NCBI RefSeq assembly: GCF_014640815.1
Contig: NZ_BMHM01000001.1
Location: forward strand, 186,001 to 250,000
Origin: Vreelandella lutescens
GTDB taxonomy: Bacteria > Pseudomonadota > Gammaproteobacteria > Pseudomonadales > Halomonadaceae
Reading direction: 5' to 3'
Length of the DNA: 64,000 nucleotides
Shown: positions 50,301 through 57,825 of the stretch, in pieces
Layout of the letters: every line of letters begins with the position of its first letter
Position numbering within the stretch: the stretch's first letter is position 1
Position numbers and translations under genes: made by a program
The notes under the pieces: model-generated
The model's input: the letters and a program-made list of their open reading frames with translations, nothing else
Database searches by the model: none
What the model was told of the DNA's origin: nothing

Positions 50301-50972
50301 AGCGCCCAAAGCCGTCGGCTTTCCGAAGAAGTCGCCGATGACCTGCGCCTGGAAGGCATCACCAAGGCCGAAGTGCGTATCCAGTCCACCATCGATGAGC
50401 TGGGCTTTTGGGAGCCGCTAAAACTGTTCGCCCAGCGCTATAAAGAGTGGCGGGAATCCGGCCAGACGCTACCCAGCGACGACTACCTCAACGCCCTGGC
50501 GGACGTGGTCGATTTGCTGCGCAGCGACCAGCAGTACAGCTTTGAAAGCCTGCTGCGCCTGGAGCTACATCTCAACGAAGGCGGCACCGATCTGGTGATC
50601 AAGAACGACCGCCAGCTGCTGGAGTCCTCCAGCCACGGCATGGCGTATTTGATTCTGTGCAAGTTCCTGCTCGCCTTTACCCGCCTGCTGCGCGGCGATG
50701 CGGAAATCGCCATCCACTGGCCCATCGATGAGATCGGTACCCTGGCGTACCACAACGTCGAAAAACTGTTCGACGCCTGCGACAGCAACCGCATTCATAT
50801 CGTCGGCGCGTTTCCCAACCCCGAGTCCGATGTGCTGCTGCTGTTCGCCAACCGCTACCTGATCGATCGCGATGAGGCCCACCCCAATAAGCGGGTGTTA
50901 AAACGCATTGAGCCACGGCTAAGCCGCCTGGCCGAACGGCTCCAGGAACGTCAGCAGGAGGTGACGGTATGA
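47307..50972 (+). CDS. SMC-like ATPase of an MksBEFG/Wadjet-type system (MksB/JetC-like)
   Basis: 1221 residues from ATG 47307, preceded by AAGGA at six bases. N-terminal ATPase half: IHGHLNGVVELSVDGHTNI, Walker A GTNASGKTT (30-38). Two long coiled-coil arms rich in Gln/Glu/Arg (about 280-620 and 620-1020) surround a short middle region that could be a hinge. C-terminal half: signature-like ESSSHGMAYL (about 1108), Walker B IHWPIDEIG (about 1136-1144) and a late D-loop. Such ATPases form condensin-like rings that sense and restrict circular plasmids. Its stop overlaps the next gene by ATGA. Exact Wadjet type is not assigned. Confidence 0.85.
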   Translation: MAHLLRIVMIHGHLNGVVELSVDGHTNICGTNASGKTTLQRLVPVFYGELPNKVVPKTRMKFDAFYLPHRNSYLVYEYRREAGNICQAVLTRKAEGGVEYRFVGAPYQPEDYLVESDAGVAALDYTQWASGLRRSGTPVSPKLGATSEFRSVIQNDFTQLHGNSRDGLKLRQIAAQFSLVKPERRIRHIEKLVSAVHAKEGKMDTLKTMLAAIFEEDGVELPVTRIRNTKAREWIAQMRQSMRLEPLQASLARLAGIDRELADLDATLWQLKPQLEDDRQQAERRMADLDAELARHQREFQQRESDYAEARDKLNDRHSEVVSDLQQTQRRLNDLQTQYEHFADADMPALERDINALPQWREQRDQLRTHLNVMQDAVKESQARLDGRLRELSEALARQTRESQELIDALVEEKALRREQQWESEQQLNERYQQERQRLEGEYQAQLELGVEQLAELKAQLSLSTQTAEEASEAELAQARLDQAQQERNASAATLDGLRREFETRKRERDSAEQQLVQLRQQLERAEQRCYALYQQRDPEQGSLRHFLRYHRPGWEQQLGKVIAPELLERRDLAPQLAEGASDDLFGLALDLSAIALPDYAQDEASLLAAIEEADSAKRRVQTESQAAEKALKQHNERVQQADEAQDQGRMAHKRAEQEVEFAIEARRQQQERHTKRQQERRAAHQTALASQEQAQKELREEKQQALAALSETHQSQLLELKADGQSQVDSLDAQLRQYKQQLTDANTEHQRQRAELEEAFSQELAEQGVDPAKLKDTKERLASQDERIRVTAARQDELTEYTRFMRVEWGQHKPQLVAQEAELEQAEQKLQRDKEHLKNDFQAARKTHQSTISTLKTQRESEYACLEALKPLLTQLESLAIEPDSQAPGTPLGDVDERIERARQALGNRHQQIEQLRRGCLEVESQLIKDASSGFAEALESERSKLQSDNPRLQLPLLRDMLKLLEDQQQQLIQEGRNLSDDLDKFFTVFRDLNRRISAQSRRLSEEVADDLRLEGITKAEVRIQSTIDELGFWEPLKLFAQRYKEWRESGQTLPSDDYLNALADVVDLLRSDQQYSFESLLRLELHLNEGGTDLVIKNDRQLLESSSHGMAYLILCKFLLAFTRLLRGDAEIAIHWPIDEIGTLAYHNVEKLFDACDSNRIHIVGAFPNPESDVLLLFANRYLIDRDEAHPNKRVLKRIEPRLSRLAERLQERQQEVTV

Positions 50973-51604
50973 TCGAACATGGCCCACTGCTAGAGCGCCT
51001 GCTGGCCGGGGAGTTTGTCTGCCCGATCAGCGATGAGAGCGGCTATCGTCATCTCACCAATGAAGAGACCCGGGAGGAGATCGATACCTACCTGCGGCCG
51101 CTTAACCGCCGTCTGGCCAGCAATGAGGATGGCAGCGTCTACTTTCTAGCCTGGCGTCAGCTCAATGACAACGCCCGGGATCAGCTCTCCCGCCAGCTGG
51201 GCGATACGCTCAATAGCCTGCTGCCGCTGCTGGAGTGGCTGCAGCTGGTTCAAGAAGCGCTGGGCCGGGATACCCTGGCTGCCCCCGGCGACGTGCTCAA
51301 ACCCGCAGAATTCAGCGCCAAGTGCGAAGACAACCAAAGCCTGCGCGAACGCCTGGAACGCCTGGCCACCGATAGCTTTTTTGGCTCGCAAAGTGACCAG
51401 CTCGATGCCCAGGTAAAACAGGTCTTCAAACGCTTGAAAGAGCACGGCTACCTGCTTCAGCCCCATTCAGAGCGACAGGTATTCGTGGTCACCGGCAAGA
51501 TCGACTACCTGGTGGATCTGGTGCGCTTTATTCGCGATGAAGAGAACCTGCCTATCGAAGAGGGTAGCGAGGAGGGCTCTGGCGCTCAGGAGGCCCTTCT
51601 GTGA
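50969..51604 (+). CDS. MksE/JetB-like condensin subunit
   Basis: 211 residues, helical, acidic C-terminus (EEGSEEGSGAQEALL). It has winged-helix-like features (FKRLKEHGYLLQPHSERQVFVVTGKIDYLVDLV) and a start MIEHGPLLERLLAGEFVCP similar to the DUF4194/MksE type of small SMC accessory protein. It stands between the ATPase and the kleisin-type gene, overlapping both by four bases. The assignment rests on size, helix pattern and position; I recognise no catalytic motif. Confidence 0.72.
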   Translation: MIEHGPLLERLLAGEFVCPISDESGYRHLTNEETREEIDTYLRPLNRRLASNEDGSVYFLAWRQLNDNARDQLSRQLGDTLNSLLPLLEWLQLVQEALGRDTLAAPGDVLKPAEFSAKCEDNQSLRERLERLATDSFFGSQSDQLDAQVKQVFKRLKEHGYLLQPHSERQVFVVTGKIDYLVDLVRFIRDEENLPIEEGSEEGSGAQEALL

Positions 51605-52842
51605 GTGGCGGTGAGCATGCACTCGAAAGCCGTCTGCTGAAAACCGGCAGCGAACGGCTGGCGCTGCTGGGCAGGCACGCCGATGTACTGATGCAGGCCT
51701 ACACCCGCGATGAAGTGCCGCTGGAATCGCTCAGCGACAGCGCGCTGCGCAAGCTGCTAGCGGCGCGCATCCTATGGCGACCGGATGAGCAGAGCGGCGT
51801 GAAGCTGGCGCCCAAGGTGCGCGAACTGATCGCCGAGATGCTCGCCGACGAGACCCGCCGCCATGTAAATGCCGACGTAGCGGAAACCCTGGAGCTGATT
51901 CGTGCCCTGGTGCACAGCTACCGGGAGGCGCGCAGCCGCGGCGAGCACTGGCGGCTGGAACAGCAGTTGATGCGCCTGCGCCAGGAAGTCGACGACCTGA
52001 ACGGGCGCTTCGCCGATGCCATCGACAGCTTATGGCAGCGGTTAAATAGCGATTTTGGTTTCGTCAGCCAGCTCAACGACAAGATCCGCGAAAACGACCG
52101 CGCCCAGAAGCAGATTGCGAGGCTGCTGGATGGCCTGGCGCTGATCGACTTCGACGAGCTGATAGAGCTGGTAGGTAGCGACGGCGGCCTACGCAAACTG
52201 TTGATCAGCCAGCTTCAGCAGCAGTTAAGCCACCACTACACCAGTCTGCGCGAAGTACAGCGGCGCTTGATCGAACTAATGGCGCGCTTTCGCAAGCAGC
52301 AGGCGCGTAGCCGCCTGATCAGCGGCATGGCCGCTTTTATGCGCGAACACCCAGGCTTTGTGCCAGGCAACTACGCCCGGCGTAGCGAGGTGCCTGGGCT
52401 GGTCAATCAAGCCGCACCGCTAAGTGCCGCAGCCGCCCCAGCGCTGGATCGCAACCTGGATAGCCGGTTGCTCGCCGATCTGCTGCACCAGCTACCCCAA
52501 CCGCGCCACACCACGCAAACCGTTGAAGCGGCGGCCCCTGCCCAAGCCCAAGAAAGCAGCTTAGCCGCCGCCCGCCAGCAGGCGCTAAAGCAGGATGTGG
52601 AACACTTCTATTTAAGCGTGATCGACCAGCCCCAGGCGGAGCCGGTCAGCGCCCTTGAGTACCTGCACGCAAGCCCACTGGAATGGCCGGATGAGATCTG
52701 GCTCTTCCAGGTGATTTCCGAGTATCAAGGCCTGCCACGCAGCGACCAGAAGGCGTTTCGGCTTAAACAGCAGGAGAGTCAGGCGAGCCAATTCAATCAC
52801 CTGCGCCTCATCCACGATGTAGAGCTGCAGCTGGCCGTATGA
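51601..52842 (+). CDS. MksF/JetA-like kleisin subunit
   Basis: 413 residues from a GTG at 51601, overlapping the upstream gene by GTGA. Mostly helical: an N-terminal domain (TYTRDEVPLESLSDSALRKLL-like winged helix region), a long helical centre (QQLMRLRQEVDDLNGRF ... ENDRAQKQIARLLDGL), a Pro/Ala-rich linker (about 275-325), and a C-terminal domain (EYLHASPLEWPDEIWLFQVIS). This agrees with the kleisin of the Mks/Wadjet complex that bridges the two ATPase heads. The stop overlaps the TOPRIM gene by ATGA. Confidence 0.7.
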   Translation: MSGGEHALESRLLKTGSERLALLGRHADVLMQAYTRDEVPLESLSDSALRKLLAARILWRPDEQSGVKLAPKVRELIAEMLADETRRHVNADVAETLELIRALVHSYREARSRGEHWRLEQQLMRLRQEVDDLNGRFADAIDSLWQRLNSDFGFVSQLNDKIRENDRAQKQIARLLDGLALIDFDELIELVGSDGGLRKLLISQLQQQLSHHYTSLREVQRRLIELMARFRKQQARSRLISGMAAFMREHPGFVPGNYARRSEVPGLVNQAAPLSAAAAPALDRNLDSRLLADLLHQLPQPRHTTQTVEAAAPAQAQESSLAAARQQALKQDVEHFYLSVIDQPQAEPVSALEYLHASPLEWPDEIWLFQVISEYQGLPRSDQKAFRLKQQESQASQFNHLRLIHDVELQLAV

Positions 52843-53708
52843 ACCTACCCAGCCGTGCACGCAATGGCCTAAACGGCGTCGCCCGCGAACTTCTCCGCCA
52901 GCCCACGGTGGAGAAGCCCCGCCGCCAGTGGGTAGACGACGTCGTGGCCTGGTGCCACCAGCACGACATTGACCTAGCCACGCGAATCAACAGTAAAGCG
53001 CTGCGCTTTGACGCCGCCTTGCTGGCGCAGATTAATGACGTACTCGAAAGCGCTCGCCTAGCACCACTAGGCCGCTCACTCAGCGGCCTGACCAGCAGCG
53101 CACAAGCGAAAGAGGGCGTGGAGGAAGATAAAGCCACCCGCGAAAGTCCCCGAGCACGGCGGGTGCTTGTCAGCTTTCCGCCACAGCCAATAGCGGGGCT
53201 TGCCAAGGAACCACGCGCTATTCGCGATGTGGATGTGCTGGGGTTAAAGCTAAGCGCGTTCAGCGCTCTAATCCAGGTCGAAAACCTGGACAGCTTCTAT
53301 GAGTTTTCGCCGGAACTACCCGCACTAAGCGGTTACGCAAACCCGCTGGTCGTCTACCTTGGCGATAGCTATTACGGCGGTGGTTTCTCCTTGCTGGCCG
53401 AGGCTTGGTACAAAACCCATCGACCACATATCTACGTCGGTGATTTCGATCCCAAAGGCGTAAGCCAAGCAATGGATAGTAACGCCACTCACTTGCTCCT
53501 GCCCAACATCGAATGGCTCACCCAAAACGCCACGTCGCTGCACGTGCCTGCCGAGCAGTTTCCTTATCAGCGCAGGCTTCGTAAGCACCTTGCTTCGCTG
53601 CCAGCCGCACACCCATTGCGCGACTACCTGACGCTGCTGCTGGAAAAGCAGCGGGGGCTTAAGCAGCAGTGGTTTGGTGGGGAGGTGGTTTGTGTGGCGC
53701 TTAGCTAG
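52839..53708 (+). CDS. MksG/JetD-like TOPRIM nuclease subunit
   Basis: 289 residues. The C-terminal half is a TOPRIM domain: VENLDSFYEF (Glu about 147), then VVYLGDSYYGGG and YVGDFDPKGV (DxD about 203-205), the metal-binding motif of DUF2220-type nucleases in Wadjet systems. The N-terminal half is helical (ARELLRQPTVEKPRRQWVDD). At 289 residues it is shorter than the roughly 380-residue JetD of type I Wadjet, which suggests a reduced arm domain. It ends the four-gene operon. Confidence 0.8.
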   Translation: MNLPSRARNGLNGVARELLRQPTVEKPRRQWVDDVVAWCHQHDIDLATRINSKALRFDAALLAQINDVLESARLAPLGRSLSGLTSSAQAKEGVEEDKATRESPRARRVLVSFPPQPIAGLAKEPRAIRDVDVLGLKLSAFSALIQVENLDSFYEFSPELPALSGYANPLVVYLGDSYYGGGFSLLAEAWYKTHRPHIYVGDFDPKGVSQAMDSNATHLLLPNIEWLTQNATSLHVPAEQFPYQRRLRKHLASLPAAHPLRDYLTLLLEKQRGLKQQWFGGEVVCVALS

Positions 53709-53809
53709 AGTTGGGTGGAGCAAAACACGATGGCACGCGAATGTTGGCTATGTCGCCAATTTTGCTTTGCAAGCCGAAGAATCAATGGGGTAGAGTCATT
53801 TGGTTTGCT

Positions 53810-53855
53810 GCATAACCCCAGTCAATGTGTTTGCTCGTTCATTGAGGTTATGTGC
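53810..53855. repeat. Imperfect palindrome upstream of the cassette genes
   Basis: GCATAACC...TCAATG (53810-53826) and CATTGA...GGTTATGTGC (53840-53855) are inverted repeats around a loop of about 13 bases, with ATAAC and GTTAT at the ends. It lies in the 187-base gap between the TOPRIM gene and the first cassette gene. It resembles a small attC-like site but is shorter than usual. Confidence 0.5.
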
Positions 53856-53895
53856 CGTGGCGTATGATTACTGTTATACATATTAGGAACGCTTC

Positions 53896-54582
53896 ATGCC
53901 AAAAGTTACTTTGGAAAAAGACAAGCACCTAAATGAAATTATTGATGCCCCATGCGGTGAATGTAAAAGAATCACCAAGCACAAGGTGCTAGCTGATATT
54001 GAGTTAGCCGGTAGAGAAGAGACTCATGATATCTTTATTTACGGATGGGATAATGAGTACCAAATTGTTCAGTGCCAAGGTTGCGAAACGATCATGTTTC
54101 GTAAGACGCACACGAACTCAGAGGATATGGAGCACTATCCCGGTCCAGACGGCTGGGAGGGGGAATACGTTACATTCGAAGATTATTACCCTAATCCCGA
54201 AAAAAATAGGGCTGGATTGTCGGACGATCACCTCTTGCCAGAAAAGCTTCAGAGGATTTATAACGAATCTCTGAATGTTTTGAACGGCAACAACCCTGTA
54301 CTAACAGGTATTGGTCTAAGGGCAATAATAGAGACTGTATGCAAAGACCAGTCGGCAACAGGGAAGAATTTATACTCACAAATTAATAGCTTGGTGGAGC
54401 AAAGTGTTTTAACGAAAGATGGGGCTGAAATACTTCATAAGCTCAGGGTGCTAGGGAACGATGCTGCGCATGAGGTTAAGCCACACGATAATGTACAGCT
54501 AGGATTAGCGTTTGATGTTGTTGAGCACCTTCTCCAGGGAGTATATATCCTTCCTGTCCATGCCAAAAGAAAGTTCAAATAG
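53896..54582 (+). CDS. DUF4145-like protein with zinc-ribbon Cys pairs (cassette 1)
   Basis: 228 residues. N-terminal part has two CxxC pairs (PCGECKRITKH; VQCQGCETIM) suggesting a zinc ribbon. The C-terminal helical part (NPVLTGIGLRAIIETVCKDQ; LRVLGNDAAHEVKP) is the DUF4145 signature, related to HEPN-like helical domains often found with defence genes. AT-rich compared with the SMC operon before it. It is followed directly by attC-like site 1, so it looks like an integron cassette gene. RNA targeting or toxin role is inferred only. Confidence 0.8.
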   Translation: MPKVTLEKDKHLNEIIDAPCGECKRITKHKVLADIELAGREETHDIFIYGWDNEYQIVQCQGCETIMFRKTHTNSEDMEHYPGPDGWEGEYVTFEDYYPNPEKNRAGLSDDHLLPEKLQRIYNESLNVLNGNNPVLTGIGLRAIIETVCKDQSATGKNLYSQINSLVEQSVLTKDGAEILHKLRVLGNDAAHEVKPHDNVQLGLAFDVVEHLLQGVYILPVHAKRKFK

Positions 54583-54660
54583 TATAACAATTGGCTGCAC
54601 GGCGATCGATTTTTCCGCCGCTTTGCGGCTCTAAATCGGCGCGTGAGCCGGGCACTATAT
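54583..54660 (+). other. attC-like integron recombination site 1
   Basis: Starts one base after the stop of cassette 1 with TATAACAATTGGCTGCAC. GGCTGCACGGCGATCGATTT (54593-54612) pairs with AAATCGGCGCGTGAGCC (54633-54649), leaving unpaired bases on one arm, as in attC. A central hairpin CCGCCGCTTTGCGGC lies within. The 3' end reads GGGCACTATA where GGGCGTTATA would be expected, so the crossover core GTT is altered. Confidence 0.78.
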
Positions 54661-54676
54661 TTCATTAAGGATTTCG

Positions 54677-55336
54677 ATGACTGACATTTTCAAGAAAAGA
54701 TTCAATGAAATTCATCAACAGATGGAGGATCTGCTTAATTCAAAGGAGTCTAAATACAATAGCTTCTTGGAGAAAAATCAGATTGAAATTGAAAGCAATT
54801 CGCTTCTTGAGTGGAAAGTTAAAGCCCGTAGTCTATTGAATAAAGCGTGTGGTGAGAACTCAGAACATTATAAAGAATTCTTGAAGAACGAAGAAACCGG
54901 TTTATATGGAACATCACTTGCTACTTTGGAACGTTTGAAGGCCATTTTTTTAGCGGCAAAAGAGGATTATGAGGGTGGCTATCTGAAAGAGACTCGTTCG
55001 TTAATTCAGGCAGAAGTGTTTGATTCTGAGCTTGAGCAGTCGATGGCGCTATATAAAGCCGGTTATAAATTACCTGCTGCGATAGTCGCAGGTGTTGTAC
55101 TCGAAACAGCATTAAGAGAGCTATGTGATCGAGAGGGTATTGGTCACGGTAAATTGGATAAAATGAATTCTGATCTTGCAAAGGCAGGAACATATAACAA
55201 GTTACAACAGAAACGAATCACGGCATTAGCTGATATCAGAAATTCAGCCGCTCATGGAAAACCATCAGAGTTCAGTGATCAAGATATATTAGATATGGTG
55301 AGAGATATTGAGCGATTTTTGGGGGATCATATATAA
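54677..55336 (+). CDS. Helical protein with HEPN-like C-terminus (cassette 2)
   Basis: 219 residues. N-terminal half is helical and charged (FKKRFNEIHQQMEDLLN; ERLKAIFLAAKEDYEGG). The C-terminal half (LPAAIVAGVVLETALRELCD ... ALADIRNSAAHGKPSEF) resembles DUF4145/HEPN domains; RNSAAH fits the Rx4-6H HEPN motif. AT-rich (22 G+C in 60 bases at 54781-54840). It lies between two attC-like sites with 16 bases before its start, hence a cassette gene. Function unknown; a defence or toxin role is possible by family. Confidence 0.8.
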   Translation: MTDIFKKRFNEIHQQMEDLLNSKESKYNSFLEKNQIEIESNSLLEWKVKARSLLNKACGENSEHYKEFLKNEETGLYGTSLATLERLKAIFLAAKEDYEGGYLKETRSLIQAEVFDSELEQSMALYKAGYKLPAAIVAGVVLETALRELCDREGIGHGKLDKMNSDLAKAGTYNKLQQKRITALADIRNSAAHGKPSEFSDQDILDMVRDIERFLGDHI

Positions 55337-55348
55337 AATGAAATATAT

Positions 55349-55412
55349 CTAGTTGCTTCACCCGACCAAAAAAACGCGATGCGGCTTTTGTCGGGTGAGC
55401 TTCAACGTTAGC
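55349..55412 (+). other. attC-like integron recombination site 2
   Basis: After cassette 2, CTTCACCCGAC (55356-55366) pairs with GTCGGGTGAG (55390-55399) with one extra base, and the right end reads CTTCAACGTTAGC, a good crossover core (GTTAGC at 55407-55412). The left end reads CTAGTTG where CTAACAAGTTG would be expected, so the outer left box seems shortened. Confidence 0.78.
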
Positions 55413-55466
55413 CATATCTACAAAAAAATATTTCCGTGTGGCACCTAAATTAAAGGGAGCTCAAGG

Positions 55467-55742
55467 TTGCGATTAGTATGGTATTTTCCGGGTTTAATAG
55501 CTTATTCGCCTTTGCTGTACAGATTGGCCGTTGGTGACGCATCTTTCGAGCTGTGGATGCTGCTACTAATTCCCTTTTTTTTTATTCTTAATTTTGTGCT
55601 CTTTCTCATAATGTTGCGGCTAGGTTGGACTGGGGCAATAGTTTGGCGAGAGATAAAAGAGGAGAAGAGCTTTTACGGGTTAGCTTATGTCCTGCTCTTC
55701 ATGGTTGGTCCCTTGCTTTACTTATTCTACTGCGGGCGTTAA
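55467..55742 (+). CDS. Small membrane protein, three segments (cassette 3)
   Basis: 91 residues from a TTG at 55467 (seven bases after GGGAG). Three hydrophobic stretches: about 2-20, 29-52 and 68-88, with a charged loop (WREIKEEKSFYG). AT-rich. No family recognised. It follows attC-like site 2 by about 55 bases without a visible promoter, as integron cassettes do. The stop codon is inside GGGCGTTAAG, which resembles a cassette end, but I find no full attC after it. Confidence 0.6.
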   Translation: MRLVWYFPGLIAYSPLLYRLAVGDASFELWMLLLIPFFFILNFVLFLIMLRLGWTGAIVWREIKEEKSFYGLAYVLLFMVGPLLYLFYCGR

Positions 55743-55917
55743 GAGCCAGGTGGCATGATGGTGCCGTGACTGCCAACAGATCGCGAGTTTTTACAGGGAG
55801 TTCATGACTGCTATCTGGATAAATTCGGTCAGTTCGAACGTTATAATCCAAACAATGAGATATAGTCGAAGATATACGTACCCATCGACTACGCAGCTAT
55901 TTATTTGAGCAAAATCC

Positions 55918-56880
55918 ATGAATTTACTCTTCCTAGGCACCTCCGCCGGTGTACCCACTAAAACCAGAAACGTCTCCGCAATAGCATTGCGAGATAGCAA
56001 AGGAAAGGGCTGGTACCTGATTGATTGTGGTGAGGGCACTCAGCATCAGGTGTTGCACACGAAGCTGTCGTTTCATTCTTTGAAGGCCATCTTGATTACC
56101 CACGTACACGGCGATCATTGCTATGGGCTGCCGGGCATACTGGCGAGTGCGGGAATGGGTGGCCGGAAAGCGCCGCTGACCATTGTGGCACCTGCAGGTA
56201 TCAAGGAGTGGTTGGAGGCCACCTGCGAGGCCACGCAGCTATGCTTGCCCTTTGCTTTGGAGTTTATCGACTCGGACGAGCTGCCCAGCGTTGAGTTTGA
56301 GAGCATTGCGGTTACCACTCACAGGCTTTCACATCGGGCGCCGTCCTATGCTTATGGATTTACGGAGACAAAAGTCGACGCTGCCTTGGACGTGGATAAG
56401 TTAGCGCAGAAGGGCATTCCGAGAGGCCCGTTGTGGGGGCAGTTGAAGCAAGGGTTTGATGTTGAGTTTGAGGGCGAGTGGTTAAAAAGCCATGACTACC
56501 TGATCTTCAAGCACAAGCCGAGAAAAGTGGTGATTGCTGGGGACAATGACCAGCCTGACTTGTTGTTTGATGCCTGCGCGGGGGCGCAGGTGCTGGTGCA
56601 TGAAGCCACCTACACCGAAGAGATGGCCCAGAAGGCCGGTGATGTGGGGCATAGCTACGCCAAGCTTGTCGCCGCGTTTGCCGAATCGGTACAGCTGCCC
56701 AACCTGGTGCTGACGCACTTTAGCCCCCGTTACCAGCTTCACCCACTTGCCTCGCCTTCCATTGAAGACATTCGTAAAGAGGCCCAGCGTGTCTATTCAG
56801 GCTCGCTTTACCTGGCGCGGGATTTTGGCGAATACACTCTGGATAAATCGGGCCACTTTTCTGAAGTGGCGGGCGAGTAG
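55918..56880 (+). CDS. rnz: Ribonuclease Z
   Basis: 320 residues, beta-lactamase fold nuclease for tRNA 3' ends. The zinc motif is THVHGDHCYGLPG (HxHxDH); other ligands are in THRLSHRAPSY, IAGDNDQPD and HEATYTEEM, and the last in LTHFSPRY. Family length is about 305-330. The gene lies after the cassette region; tRNAs with encoded CCA, as the tRNA-Leu here, need less of it. The start has no strong ribosome site. Confidence 0.92.
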   Translation: MNLLFLGTSAGVPTKTRNVSAIALRDSKGKGWYLIDCGEGTQHQVLHTKLSFHSLKAILITHVHGDHCYGLPGILASAGMGGRKAPLTIVAPAGIKEWLEATCEATQLCLPFALEFIDSDELPSVEFESIAVTTHRLSHRAPSYAYGFTETKVDAALDVDKLAQKGIPRGPLWGQLKQGFDVEFEGEWLKSHDYLIFKHKPRKVVIAGDNDQPDLLFDACAGAQVLVHEATYTEEMAQKAGDVGHSYAKLVAAFAESVQLPNLVLTHFSPRYQLHPLASPSIEDIRKEAQRVYSGSLYLARDFGEYTLDKSGHFSEVAGE

Positions 56881-56943
56881 CTTTCTCGTATATGCCCTAT
56901 ATCGACCTAGCACTGCTGCTAGAAAGCAGTGACTTCAGCATCA

Positions 56944-57072
56944 TTACGCCTCGCGTTCTTGTTCTTTAGGCTGCTCGCGTTTACTCATAAAGTCTTCAGT
57001 GACACTTTGGCCATCAAACCAGCTGTCCCACGCTTCACTTCGGTTACTTTTATACACCGCTGCTTTTTCCAT
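56944..57072 (-). pseudogene. vapB antitoxin remnant with internal deletion
   Basis: 42 residues, beginning MEKAAVYKSNRSEA and then directly WDSWFDGQSVTEDFMSKREQ and a Lys/Glu tail. Both ends match VapB antitoxins of the AbrB type, which normally carry about 30 more residues between the two parts. A strong AAGGAGG lies six bases upstream. The TAA is followed by ATGATGCTGAAG, as though a vapC start (Met-Leu-Lys) were left, and that frame stops after 14 codons. No intact toxin is present, so the module is decayed. Confidence 0.65.
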
Positions 57073-57171
57073 GGCGGCCTCCTTATCAGTACTGCCGTTA
57101 CTCACTATATACACGTACCATGCTCTCTCTAGTTTGATCGAATTTTGGGATATGTCGAAGGGGTAAACAAA

Positions 57172-57825
57172 ATGCAAAAGGTAAGAATTGACCTAGTATC
57201 TGATGTGGCCTGCCCGTGGTGCGCCATTGGCTACCGGCGCTTGGAGCAGGCGTTAGAGACACTGGGTGGCGAGATCGACGTTGAGCTGGTCTGGCAGCCT
57301 TTTGAGCTGAACCGCGATATGCCGCCTGAAGGCGAGCCGATTCTGGAGCATTTGTGCCGCAAGTACGGCAAAGACGCGGCCACCATGGAGCAGTCCCAGC
57401 GCGAGATTATGGCCGCCGCCGAGGAACTTGGGCTGAATTTCCGGGGTGCCCTGGAGCGCCGGGCGAACAATACCTTCGCTGCCCACCGCGTATTGGCGTG
57501 GGCCGGAACGCAACACCAAGAGACGGCGCTTCAGTTGGCTCTATTTGAGGCCTACTTCGGTGAGGCGAAAAACCCCGCCGACCCAACGGTGCTTCGCGAG
57601 AAGGCCATTGAAGTGGGGCTTGACGGCGACACCGCCGAGGCCATCGCCCGCTCCGATCAGTACACGGATGAAGTACGTGAAGCCGAGCAGCGCTTTATGG
57701 ACGCGGGAGTCAACGCCGTGCCCGCATTTATCCTCGATGGCCGCTACTTGATCTCCGGTGCTCAGCCAGCCGACGTACTGGTGGATGCGCTGCGCCAAGT
57801 GGCCGAAGAGAACGCTAGCCGTTAA
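57172..57825 (+). CDS. DsbA-family oxidoreductase (FrnE-like)
   Basis: 217 residues from ATG 57172 (MQKVRIDLVSDV), after GAAGGGG. Thioredoxin-fold protein with the active site DVACPWCAIGYRRLE (CPWC, about 12-15) and a helical insertion (EELGLNFRGALERRANNTFAAHR), ending FMDAGVNAVPAFILDGRYLISGAQ with the cis-Pro loop. No signal peptide, so cytoplasmic. FrnE-type proteins act in thiol redox or polyketide pathways; the substrate is not known here. Confidence 0.9.
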   Translation: MQKVRIDLVSDVACPWCAIGYRRLEQALETLGGEIDVELVWQPFELNRDMPPEGEPILEHLCRKYGKDAATMEQSQREIMAAAEELGLNFRGALERRANNTFAAHRVLAWAGTQHQETALQLALFEAYFGEAKNPADPTVLREKAIEVGLDGDTAEAIARSDQYTDEVREAEQRFMDAGVNAVPAFILDGRYLISGAQPADVLVDALRQVAEENASR

